Shown: positions 54,501 through 64,000 of the stretch, in pieces
How positions within the stretch are numbered: the stretch's first letter is position 1
Layout of the letters: each line of letters begins with the position of its first letter
Origin: Heliopora coerulea
Taxonomy: Eukaryota; Cnidaria; Anthozoa; Scleralcyonacea; Helioporidae
Assembly: GCA_030142905.1 (NCBI GenBank)
Contig: JASJOG010000064.1
Coordinates: 620,001 to 684,000 of the forward strand
Length of the DNA stretch: 64,000 nt
Direction: 5' to 3'
The notes under the pieces: model-generated
What the model was told of the DNA's origin: nothing
Seen by the model: only the letters and a program-made list of their open reading frames with translations
Database searches by the model: none
Made by a program: the position numbers and the translations under genes

Positions 54501-57500
54501 ATCATTGAATTACATCTGCTTATGACATTGTGATGAAGTTTTTATTTCAGAATCATCCTCAGAGATATACATGAACAGAAATTTTTCGTGATAGTTTCAC
54601 ACTGCTGAAGATAACTGAAAAATGTTGACTTGAGGGGAACATTTTTCAGTTGTCTTCAGCAGTGTCAGATTATCATGAAAAATTTCTGTTCATTGTGATT
54701 AAGATTTTTAGCATTTTTGCACATGATATTAGCTCCAAGACTAACTACTATTACTGTGTACTGTGTACTGGTATTGACCAGTCCAGCAATGGTGGTCCAT
54801 TTAAAAACCTACAGTATCTTTTCAACTCATTAAGGGGTGAGGAATTATGTTAGTATTTTAATGTGGCTAATACCAGACAATTTTACTCATCATAGGGATG
54901 AGCCCTGGGTATCAAAGGGATAATCAATATTTTGGAATTTTCCATTACCTGCCCATAGTAATCAGCTACTTTAAGAATGTAGTTTAAGTCATTTGCTGTT
55001 GTCAAGCTTTAAAAATTGACAAAAAGAAGGCTTGGAAATGTACACTGTATGCACATGAACATTACTATGGGCTATTTCCTTCTCTACTGATCAGAGAGAC
55101 CTGCTAATCTGGTCAATTTTATGAAGGAACAGCCTAAATTTAAGGACTATGGCTAGCCTGTCTGATTGTCTTCGGTCCTTAGAATTAGATTGTCCCTTTT
55201 AAAAATTGACTACAGGTAGGCTGGTGGATGTTGGATGTGGATGTCGTACAGTATGTCACATGATGCAGAGTGCCGCCCTTGAATAAGCGCCGCATTCATT
55301 CACAATAATGCGGCGTTTAACCGAAATATCATCAGACTGAATTGTTCGAGAAGCGAAACTAAAAAACAAGTGTGGTACAACTCAATCTAAACCACCCTCG
55401 CAAATTTATTCTCCTGTATAACAATGTTTTTCAATTGTCAACATTTGCTTGTTATCGTTTACAATTGTTATGATTTTCAAATAGCGCCGCCCCCGAACAA
55501 GCGCCACATCCGAAAAGCCAAAAATTTAAAGAGTGCCGCGGCGCCTCATCCAGTAGATTCGGTAGCTTGATAAAATTGTTTTCTGTTCGTCAAGATAGTT
55601 GCCACTGAGGTACCATGAAAGAAGTGAAGTCTTGAAAGGAAAATTATTGCTCGGCAGATAATGTTTAAGGTACATGTAGACATCAAGAGCGCAGTAGGAG
55701 TCGTGAGTGAAAATGAGATTTCCTTAACACAGGTAACGTTTAGTCATTTTACTTGTAACATCAGAGCGATATGGAGTTGAGGTTTTCAGATCTTCAATCT
55801 CTTAAGCGATTACAAAAATGTGATAGATGTGAAAGCACTGAAGTGATTAACAAAATGAGGACGCGGCTGAAGTTAAAAGAAAAGGTGTGAGAAATTGTCA
55901 AATAGTGAAAAGTCACAGCAGAATTAAAGTAAAAGATCTAACATTAGCGTTGAGAGAAAGATTTATTTTGACTATTGATAAATATTGCCAGAGGACAAAA
56001 TGGAATAATCATCTATAGAGACAGTATGGCTAGTTTGTCTTATATGCGAGAGAACACTGGAAAACGAAGATTGGGAGGTCTTACTATCCGTTTAGGCTGA
56101 AATACCTATATGTTTACAAACCCTGAAGTGTAAAGTTGCACAAGTTTTGCCTATATACTACACGGCAGCATCAATACTATGGCAGCATCAATTTGGCACG
56201 TAAATTAGTAAAATTCGGTTTTTATGACAAAAAAGATTTGATTTCTTGGCCAACAGGTTGAAAAATTACCCGAAATCTCACTTGCGGGCATGCAAGTGAA
56301 ATCAATCTGGTGAAACCAATCTGGCGAGTTGTTGGAGGAGTTAAATACCGTGATCCCTGTTTAAAGTTAAAACGACTGAAAGCTGTAATCCAGATGCAGG
56401 TAGAGATTTAATTTGAGGACTAAAAATAGTTTCTAAAAACGTACTAGTACAGTGGTACTAATTCAATCCTCAATTAGACGTTCTTCTCACGGAAGGTTTA
56501 TTTTTAGCCAAAAATACAGTGTAAATCCCTCTCTTAGACCTTTCCTTTGATACTGCTTCGACTTTTCACCTTCCGACAGTCTCTAACACCTTTTCTTTTA
56601 ACTTCCGCCGCCCCTGTTTCTCTGTGCTATCTATCTTTGTAACCTCTCAAGAGATTGTCAGAAAACCTGTATAGTGTAATCCGTGTTGGTATCATGATGT
56701 TATGTGTAAAGTGACGAAACGTTAGATGCTTCCAAGATATCTCATTCTCACCACAAGTCCCTAATGCGCTAACTATGCATACCTTAAATATAGCTTCCTC
56801 TTCAAAATTTTTTCACATGAAACATAATTGGGTCCCAGATCAGGCACATCGGCAAGGTGTGCCGGCCATTCTAGTATATCAAACACCTCGACTGATCGAC
56901 ATAACTGAAAAAGTCACACCGACAAACCGTTATGGGATTTAATTCTATTATCTCAAGTATATCGGAATACCGAGTATACCAGGCTGTCCCCTGAACAAAT
57001 CGTGTTCTCCCGCTCCCCATTTATTTTACGTTATCGATCTCCCTGTATCCTGTTATATTGCTTGATACGTTGTCATACCCCCTCCATGCAATATTCATCT
57101 TTTTTCCTCCACAGTTTTTTCACTCTTTAGGGATTAAACACAAACGCTAGGGCGCAATTTTTCTCTCACATGTCCGCTACACCATTTGCAAAGGTGTTTA
57201 AAACTATTGTTTTCACTCTGTTCAGCCTAACATTGAGCTACCAAGGTTCACACCGTCTTATTGACCCTTCCGTTAATGGGAATGCAAGCTATGTCCGACA
57301 TACAGAATGAAGAACTAAGAGGTCAATCCAGTCTATCCACTATCTTATTCACCTTATAAACCGACAGATGTTAGTAACCTTCACGTTTACATTAATTTCA
57401 ACATTTACGTCAACCCTGACCCCAACCCTGGTTTGTCGAGATCTGTTTGATGCAGAGTCTATTCAAAGAAAATTTCAATTGTGCACACTAAAGAGTGAAT

Positions 57501-59258
57501 ATCGAGGTTAGCTGACCTATGTACATTAGTATTTCCACCTGACCTTATCACTGGAGGGAATGGAAAGTCTTCAAGCATGCATTATAAAAAGTCTAAGATT
57601 GAAAATAATACAAAAATATTCAATACTATACTAACAAAGTTTACTACACTGATACAGCCTATGAACGTGATGCAGTTAATTTAGCTCTAAGGTCATTAGA
57701 AAACTAATGACCGCATCTTAAATCCTCTAAATTTTTGAAAAAGTGTAGAATTCCGTTACTGCACAGTCTTAAATCCAATACTGCATTTTCCAATCAATAC
57801 TGGTTTCATGTTATCCTCATTTAGGTGAGTTATCGTGATTTGGTGATTTAACTTACTATCCTAACCAACCAAAGAAATATTGCATGATAAAATACAACCT
57901 AGTTCCAAACGAAAAATAATCCACTTAGCTAAAAAAAATATTCTTAACTGAAAATAGGCTTCTCTCCTAGCGTTTGTGCGTGATTTTTAATCACCGCATA
58001 TGATTCGCTGTATTGATGATTTTTATTCACATTATTTCTTTTAGATAGGGCAAGATCAGTTGCTGGTGTTGTTGCAATGGATAATATTATATACTGTGTT
58101 GGAGGATTTGATGGAACTTCGCACCTTAATGATGCCTGCATGTATGACCCTCGCATGGATAAATGGATGGAAATTGCTTCAATGAGTCACCCCAGGTAAC
58201 GTTAGAGCTATCTTTGTAATCACTAGTCCTGTATCGGCCCCTCCTGTTTCCAGGAAACGCGCTAGAGCTGGGTCCAGGTCCACAAGATGAGCTCCATCAT
58301 GGAGTGCTACTTAGGCAGTTCTAAATCGACGTAGAAAAAGTTGAAAGGTAGTTCTGTGTCAAAAAATGAGGGGACAAGGCACTGACATTTTCAGCAAAAA
58401 CCTATAGATCATCAAAGTCATTTTTGACTACGATATGTCAGTATGTTGTTCTCTCGTTCTTCAGCAGAGTACTATCTTTAAACTTTTACTACAAATTAAA
58501 CTTTGTATACTTGTTTGAAACAGAAAAGCTTCTACTCCTGGCGTAAGCACCAATTGTCAAAGCTACCGTGGTTAAGAGGCGCCGAGGGACCCAGAAATGG
58601 GCATCTATCGAGTACGCTGACCTCCAAAATTGGATTTTAGTTGGGTACCCAAATGGTAAAAGCCAGCTTGCAATATGTCTATATGATGCTGTCGTTTAAG
58701 TTCACTACAGAAGGTAACGAATGTGGGTTGTAACATGAAACAACTATATAAGAAAAGTCATATCAAAGGCACTTTGATCTCTTTGCTCCTTAATTGTTTA
58801 AAGTGTTTCAGAATCGTCCAACTTTTCTAGCTGACTTCAGCAGTGTAGGTCAATTCATGAAACATTCTTAAGTGTTTCACTAAGGTAGGAATCGTTTTTC
58901 TTCATGGCGATTGAAAATGTACGTTCCTTGGCTCAAGTGCTTCCATTTCAAAGCTGTGCACAGTTATACCCAGGTTCCTAACCATTTACTCGTTAACGTA
59001 GTTTCATGAAAATCTACCATCGTGTGTTACATAGATAAAAAGGCTCGACCAATGAATTAAATTTAGTACCACGTTACCGTCAACGTTTCGGCTTCTGCGT
59101 GTTTAGCTGAAGTGCTGCCGAATATTTGCTCTGTTTTTTGACTCATGTTGGGAATTTAAGGAGCAACTCTTTAACTATTTACTTTCAAATCATCACCTGT
59201 ATAATTATATTAAAATGTAATTATATAGTTATAAATAGACGTTATATATTATTATAAT

Positions 59259-59289
<31 letters not shown>

Positions 59290-59789
59290 ATATAGTTATA
59301 TTATATAATTATATAATATGTAGTTATACTATGTAATTATATAATATATAATTATATTATATATTATATAATATATAATTATATAACATATAATTATATA
59401 ATATATAATTGTGTGATATATAACTATACTATATAATTAAACTAAAACAACTGCTCGCCTCAGGATTAGTGAATATTGTTAAATAATCCCCCCGACTTCG
59501 TCTCGGCTATTATTCAACAGTATTCACTTTACCTACACATACGACGAATTATTGTTACGAGATGCTGATTGGGTAAGTTGTAGGTGACTGCGGTCTAAAT
59601 GGGACTTTTTGCTTGTGTTATAGGTCGGCGTCAAGCCTTGCTGCCATGAAAGGTCGTCTATACATTCTTGGTGGGTTTAATGGTCAATTCCTCCAGTCCG
59701 TCGAAATGTTTGATCCCAGGTGTAATTCTTGGGAAACGGTCGCAGACATGCATCGGACTCGCGTACACTTTGGAGCCTCAGTAGTGTGA
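51567..59789 (+). CDS. BTB-BACK-Kelch protein (KLHL family), three exons
   Basis: Exons 51567-52923, 58045-58195 and 59624-59789 splice in phases 1 and 2 to 557 residues with TGA at 59787-59789. BTB domain about residues 24-125 (ELCDVVIETSDDCAVAAHRL ... PYFHVMF), BACK about 130-235 (CLGIWTLAEHY), then six Kelch blades from about 274, each with the GG and Y..W pattern (LLAIGG, VYCLGG, IFAVGG, VYAVGG, IYCVGG, LYILGG). Such proteins join CUL3 through BTB-BACK and bind ubiquitination substrates with the propeller (family knowledge). Start chosen as the first ATG; no upstream in-frame coding seen. Reading past 52923 adds an 18-residue tail, a possible retained-intron form lacking the last two blades. 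Which vertebrate KLHL is closest was not determined. Confidence 0.93.
53600..54290 (-). mobile_element. LINE remnant in KLHL intron 1
   Basis: Minus-strand fragments read FGYLGDMLNGGGGVNSASMV and KLYVTCVRSAMVYGSEM, then in another frame NRLRWLGHVLQKDDDDWVKK and GKRRWGRLRMTW. These are consecutive C-terminal segments of a non-LTR reverse transcriptase (YLG ... VR-..YG-E ... RW-GHV-R ... GRP-W). The order is correct, and the frame changes between about 53886 and 53919. Dead. Confidence 0.75.
54332..54468. repeat. Foldback copy of the retroelement repeat at 3245
   Basis: The arms share AAAAAGTTCAAAG, CAAAGAAT and CATTTTGAGC and their complements, around a centre reading CGAAGGCCCTTTGTCAG. The minus strand thus shows a decayed hammerhead-like order (CTGACAA, GGGC/GCTC, AAAA). 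Confidence 0.5.
54571..54693. repeat. 56-bp inverted repeat (foldback)
   Basis: Arms 54571-54626 and 54638-54693 match at about 51 of 56 positions with an 11-base loop. Lies in KLHL intron 1. Confidence 0.75.
55240..55560. repeat. GCCGCCC/AATAAGCGCC repeat
   Basis: GAGTGCCGCCCTTGAATAAG on the left and AGAGTGCCGCGGCGCC on the right bracket AT-rich sequence. It resembles 17541-17790. Ends not resolved. Confidence 0.35.
55780..56400 (-). mobile_element. Penelope-like element remnant with GIY-YIG segment
   Basis: Minus-strand translation around 56150-55960 gives VYIGKTCATLHFRVCKHIGI, a stop, then SHIRQTSHTVSIDDYSILSS, aligning with the GIY-YIG domain at 10879-11431. A preceding segment (about 56280) is recognisable but shifted and stopped. 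An old, dead copy in KLHL intron 1; borders approximate. Confidence 0.6.
56401..58044. other. Rest of KLHL intron 1
   Basis: No exon, RNA gene or defined transposon recognised. GACGAAACGTTAGATG at about 56713 resembles the end of a hammerhead but lacks a usable core upstream. Confidence 0.4.
58196..59204. other. KLHL intron 2, 5' part
   Basis: Unannotated apart from CAACGTTTCGGCTTCTGCGT at about 59083-59102, whose complement ends in a hammerhead-like GCCGAAACGTTG. No exon seen. Confidence 0.35.
59205..59450. repeat. TA-rich low-complexity tract
   Basis: About 245 bases of ATAATTATATAATATATAAT-type sequence in KLHL intron 2. Confidence 0.9.
59461..59570 (-). repeat. Dispersed repeat C, second copy
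   Basis: Carries GTGAATATTGTTAAATAATC, CGACTTCGTCTCGG and TTATTCAACAGTATTCAC, an internally inverted pair related to 13128-13230. It ends about 55 bases before the last KLHL exon. Confidence 0.5.
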
Positions 59790-60057
59790 ACTGTTTGAAT
59801 CCAAGGGAGTTCAGCCGTGTTTTTTGTCGCAGTAAATTATACTTGTTTAATAAGTAGCGTGTATTGTTCAGGTAATATTGATGAGTGAGTGCTTGGGAGG
59901 CCTATTCCCAATGAAAAAGAGAATCTGTTGACAATCAGAATGATTTCTAAAAACTTTATGACCTGGGGCTGTGGTTCCCAATCTGTGGTACTCGGGGATA
60001 TTCTCGAAAGTGTAATTTTTTTTCTGTAAAGGTTCGTTTATTATCACAAAATGGTGA

Positions 60058-60063
60058 AATAAA
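60058..60063 (+). terminator. Candidate poly(A) signal of KLHL gene
   Basis: AATAAA in sense, 269 bases after the TGA stop. Confidence 0.45.
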
Positions 60064-60384
60064 GCACTGTTTTGGTGATTTGGTTATAGCTTTTTATATT
60101 ATTTTCTGATTTTTTTTTTATAAAATGTAAGTCTTATTTTCTCAAAGATCTTACAAACAACCTCACCAAGATCCAGCTTTATTTTGCAGGAACCACAAAG
60201 CCATGAAATCCTGACTCAATTTCTTACGTTTTTACCTACATGCAGGTACCACCCATAGTCAGCTTGATGGTCGCTCAAGACCACTCTCGGGTGTATAGTA
60301 CGCTGACATTGGTGAGCAATTCACGTCCAGCTCTTTTTCCTATGCAAACCTGTTAATGCAAGCTCTACTTACTCAAGGAAAACG

Positions 60385-60440
60385 AACGTTTGTCAAGCTC
60401 GAATCCTCAGGGAATGTTACTAAGCCCCAGATGGGGAAGA
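60385..60440. repeat. SINE-like fragment, second copy
   Basis: Shares GTCAAGCTC, CCTCAGG and AGCCCCAGA(C/T)GGGG with 23893-23970. Confidence 0.4.
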
Positions 60441-61814
60441 GTCCACAATATCAATACCTAGCTTTGGTGAAATTTACTTGTTCGTTCATTGCCCGTTCAG
60501 TCGATGCCTGAAGTAGCAAGTCCTGCGGGATTATACACCGTGAATTTCCCCCCCCCCCCTACACCGGGATCCACACTCTATGTAGGAGACTTTTAGAAAA
60601 CTATTAGAAAACGAATATTTCACGTAGTGGATAAAGACATGTCTGTTCTTTCAACAACATCCGAGAATGCGAGAATTAGTTTTCACTTCTGGTACAGGTT
60701 CAGAGAGAAAACAAATTTTTTACTGAGTAAATCAGAATCTCAAACGAGCCAACATTAATGATACCGTATTTCTACAAACGATTTGGAATATGCTTAATTC
60801 CCCTTGGAACTATATACTTAATCTCACATCTAACCAAATGATAGTCAGTCCTGCATATTTGCTTCAGTACCAAGTAGATTTTTCTTGCCATTCAGTAGCT
60901 CTTCGCACCCGTCCGCAATGAATTTCTGAATTTTCTCCTGCTATCACTTCAAATTAACCAAAGCACACTTCTAGGTTTCTTGTTGTTTACCACCACCAAA
61001 GGGAAGGGTTTTTGTTTGGCTCCCAGATAATTAGTTTGTACATTTAGGAAGTTTTTTTCAAACGTCCTCAATGTTGCCATTTGTTTACCGTGCTCATAAC
61101 AGGTTACTCTCTTCAACATTTGTACTACCATTCTCGATTTTCACCATTATAAAATTCGTCATTAAAATCAGTTTCCAACAATGCGCTTTCGACTGTTTGG
61201 TAAACACTGAAATTCAATGAAAGACGTTTTGACAGAGTTAAAATATTTGCCTACATTTGAAAAACAAATGCTAATGACATTTTAACACTGGTGTTATTTA
61301 AGTAGGGCAAGCACATCCGTCGCCAACCACAAACAATTCTATTCATATTCGAAGTTCTTACCTCTGCCTGATGATGGCCCAGTGAGGGAAAGTCAACCTC
61401 CTATTTTGATTCAACAAAAACTTGCCAGTGCGATCAACTTTATGACGTCAACAAATTTGCCTCCATTCATCAAAGTTTACATGATCTAACCGATCATTCT
61501 CCAAAGTTTACATAATCTAACCGAAAGTTCTTTCCAAAATTGACATCAAAAATCTGGTGTGTTTTCCCCCTTAAATCTTTGGGAGAACTTAATGTATATT
61601 TTAGGGAAATCCTCGCATGTTAAGGCAGTGACAATAAACTTTACAGTAATCTTCACAGTAACACTAAGCTCTGTCCTGGCCGGCACTTTCCTACGCTACG
61701 CTATAGACGTGAATACATCTCGTGAAAATAAACATTACCATACAAAAAGCACTATTGCCATAAGAAATCTATTCCCTCTCTCCAACTCTTTTCCGGCAAT
61801 ATCAGTCTTCTACC

Positions 61815-62890
61815 CAGGGGCGTAGCGCAACCTCGTACCCAGAGTCTTTTACTTGGCGCTTTCCCACCCGCCAGGGAAAGACTCTATCTGCGGATGGTCA
61901 CGTGTCTTCCTGGATCTGGGAGACGGAACAACAATTCACTGTGGGTAAGGTGGCACAGCAGAATTTATTGAAAGGCGCAACCACCGCCTCGTTCTGTTTT
62001 AACACTTCCTTTATAAATGTCTCGAAGTTGTTTCAGTATCATTCAGTTTTTTCTTGGCAAATAATAAGGCGGGAAGAAGGTGAAATAATAGGGACTTTCC
62101 GTAGCCGGTCGGGAGAACAGCGAGAACATCCTTGTTTAAAAAGATATCTTAGATACAAATCACCTGCTTAGGTTTTCAAATTACTCTCCTGTACTTTCAA
62201 TTTACAACAGCGAACTGCAAACAGGAAAGGAAAGCATTGCATTTTGTATTCTTCATCATTGTGAAACCGTGGCGAAACACAGAAGAACGCGAAGCGATTG
62301 AAAAGGCCTCCCTCCCTAAAGGAATTGGCCGTAGACACGTGACCAACCGCAGCCAAGATCTTTCTCCAGCAAGTGCGGGAACACTGAGTAAAAGACCCTG
62401 GGTACGAGGTTGGGGCGAAGCTAATCCTCGATGGTTGGAGGAGTATATGATTAGTGCTCGAAGTGGAGGTGGTTCGGGTATGGCATAAAACAGCCGAATT
62501 GTTTTCTACAATCTAGTTTTCTAAAAAGTACATACAACACGCAAACAATCGAAAGCTCAAAGCTTTTTAGGTTTTTGCCGTTTTTAACTGTAGCCAGTTT
62601 AACTGTTGCCATTCTCGCCAATGGCAAACTGACAAGACGTCCCTTCTTATTAAATTACATCCCGGTCCAATAAAAGAAAACTGTCAGAAAGCTCCAAAAT
62701 CATTCTTTGGAATTTGTATCACAATTTAGAGTGTGAAATTTTGCCCAACTATTCATCGTTTGATGATTTCCTTGGTTATTCCCCAAAAGTAAAACTTTGC
62801 TGACAGGACTTCCACTGTGCCGACAATTACCGACATACAGGACATTGAGGGGGCGGCACCCTCGCACCCCCCCCTTTCACTATGCCCCTG
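61815..62890. mobile_element. hAT-like non-autonomous element with a nested MITE
   Basis: Ends CAGGGGCGTAGCG and, read inward from the right, CAGGGGCATAGTG. Flanking 8-mers CTTCTACC and TTTCTACC differ by one base. No transposase. Contains a second inverted-repeat element at 61829-62412. Confidence 0.65.
61829..62412. mobile_element. MITE with about 85-bp inverted ends
   Basis: Left end AACCTCGTACCCAGAGTCTT through GGTCACGTGTCTTC is matched, inverted, by GACACGTGACCAACCGC through CTGGGTACGAGGTT. Flanks GGGCGTAGC and GGGCGAAGC could be a 9-bp duplication with one change. Long ends plus a 9-bp duplication suggest a Mutator-like origin. Short open frames inside are not supported as genes. Confidence 0.6.
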
Positions 62891-63374
62891 TTTCTACCAT
62901 TTTATTCCAGCTAAAGCCAGACGATTTCACTCGTCAAAAGGAGACACTGCTAATTGAAATTTTATAATCCCTAATGTATAGTAGAATGGTGTTAGTGGTC
63001 GTCTGTTGGCGCTATGGAATGCCCTTCGGTGCAAATAGTTGCGTATCTAGCTAATGAATGTCGACTGAACAAAATGAATGTATTTTTGCGTTAATGAGTT
63101 TCAGGTTGGCTTTAATGATAGTATATTTTTTGGTAATGAACAGCAAAAGGTGTAGTTAGTACTGTATAGTTGCTATTTTATGTAATTAGGTTATAGGGCC
63201 TTTTAATTTTAATTTTCTCGAGAACTAGCATGCATTAGCTAGAGGCTTAATCTGCTTCATGTAATCGAGATTAAATAAAATTATCAATCAACTTATCTTA
63301 TCAAAGCTGTAGGCGACATCCTGCCGATAAAGAGTTATGCCCTGTTTGATTCAACTCCTTTCTTGCAGGAGCAG

Positions 63375-63455
63375 TGTTCTGTTATTTTACTCTGGCTAAC
63401 GCCAAACGACTTTACCCTTGAAGAAGAGAAATCTCGCTGGGAAAAGGTTGAATTT
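63375..63455 (+). repeat. Dispersed motif D, last copy
   Basis: TTTACTCTGGCTAACGCCAA and onward to GGGAAAAGGTT follow the motif described at 29641-29706. Confidence 0.55.
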
Positions 63456-63666
63456 AAGTTGTTCGCTTTCCGTTTCACTGTAGCTATTTTTGTTTTTGCA
63501 TTTAACTGGCGTACACATTTTTGATGAAAATGGCCATGACTAGTTATGAAGAAAAGTAATGCAATGAACTAGCAGAAAAAATGTGAAGTGGTTTTGTCAA
63601 ATCTTCAAAAATATGTATGATTTCAAAATGACCGCTTAGAGGTCTTAGACAGCCGAAAAGAGCCCC

Positions 63667-63852
63667 ATGTCCTCCATTTTTGGCTTCACTTTTGATCCAA
63701 TTATAGATGGAAGTCAGTCTTCCGGTCATAATAAGAATACAGAGCTTGCTATTCAAGAGCTGGAGGAAACCGAATGTGAGGATAATGATTATAGCATGGC
63801 GTTCGCCAATACATTTATTTACCAACAGAGATTTGATGCTTCTACGCAATAA
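63667..63852 (+). CDS. Possible short coding exon or ORF, 61 codons
   Basis: ATG-started frame ending TAA 63850-63852. The peptide is acidic and non-repetitive (MSSIFGFTFDPIIDGSQSSG, then LAIQELEETECEDNDYSM), unlike surrounding repeat by-products. A possible acceptor (TCTTAGACAG) lies just upstream. Could be a terminal exon of another gene or chance. Function unknown. Confidence 0.25.
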   Translation: MSSIFGFTFDPIIDGSQSSGHNKNTELAIQELEETECEDNDYSMAFANTFIYQQRFDASTQ

Positions 63853-64000
63853 GTTCCAAGTTAAATAGACAAAGGCTTGATATGTTAATCAATTTACCTG
63901 ATTTTTACATAAGCTATATTTTATAGTTTTATGGGTTATCGACAGAATGCAATAGCTTCATAATGCATATCACAAAACATTTTCTGCTGCACGCGCGGAC

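Larger units (their letters stand above)
59790..61806. other. 3' flank of the KLHL gene
   Basis: Candidate poly(A) signal AATAAA at 60058-60063. GTGGTTCCCAATCTG at about 59974 resembles one end of a CAGTGGTTCCC hAT element, with no second end found. A SINE-like piece is at 60385-60440 and a nine-C run at about 60549. No further gene recognised. Confidence 0.45.

Noticed and set aside
56690..56730. Hammerhead ending in GACGAAACGTT
   Set aside because: The upstream core would have to be CATGATG, and stem pairing is poor.
61559..62488. Frames of 83-89 codons near and inside the nested MITEs
   Set aside because: Those at 61902 and 62237 lie in inverted-repeat elements and show no recognisable domain; that at 61559 is unique but has no homology or splice support.
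1..64000. CRISPR arrays, operons, bacterial promoters or rRNA genes
   Set aside because: None seen; spliced exons and animal transposons show this is eukaryotic nuclear DNA.

Overview
The window is animal nuclear DNA: AT-rich, with small exons separated by GT..AG introns and densely packed with transposons. The gene homologies and the mix of Penelope-like, Gypsy, hAT, mariner/Tc1 and pogo elements fit a cnidarian, most likely an anthozoan such as a stony coral. The species assignment is inference; gene and element calls were made by reading the sequence and recalling families, with no database search.

Three genes can be assembled. (1) Plus strand, 134-28690: 26 exons that splice in one continuous reading frame (938 residues, C-terminal part only) encoding a long coiled-coil protein that matches limbin/EVC2, a ciliary Hedgehog-pathway protein. 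Its signal peptide, ectodomain and membrane segment lie upstream of the window. (2) Minus strand, 37654-45284: four 3' exons of an ALMS1-like centrosome/basal-body protein, including one 4.6-kb exon with five repeats of roughly 66 residues and a C-terminal ALMS motif. (3) Plus strand, 51567-59789: a complete three-exon BTB-BACK-Kelch (KLHL) gene, a likely CUL3 ubiquitin-ligase adaptor. The first two genes converge tail to tail and both belong to cilium/centriole biology; the second and third are divergent.

The introns and spacers are mostly mobile DNA. The EVC2 introns hold an unclassified 1.4-kb non-autonomous element (714-2137), a hAT MITE with a perfect 8-bp target duplication (8345-8913), a Penelope-like element with a GIY-YIG domain (10658-11550), a LINE remnant, very long microsatellites, and a broken Tc1 element (26186-27622). 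Between genes 1 and 2 a Gypsy LTR element (30984-36491) sits inside a satellite of about 165 bp and is itself interrupted by a pogo/Tigger derivative (32939-34017). Upstream of the ALMS1-like exon an apparently intact mariner (45588-46931) is nested in a hAT-like MITE (45468-47385). The KLHL introns and 3' flank carry LINE, Penelope-like, foldback and nested MITE sequences.

The most interesting signal is RNA-level: three segments of the EVC2 introns fold as hammerhead self-cleaving ribozymes (15304-15349 plus, 22608-22650 plus, 14885-14925 minus), with the catalytic core positions present and paired helices. Several decayed look-alikes occur, one inside the Penelope-like element. This links the ribozymes to Penelope/retrozyme-type retroelements and places two of them in the sense orientation of a host gene.
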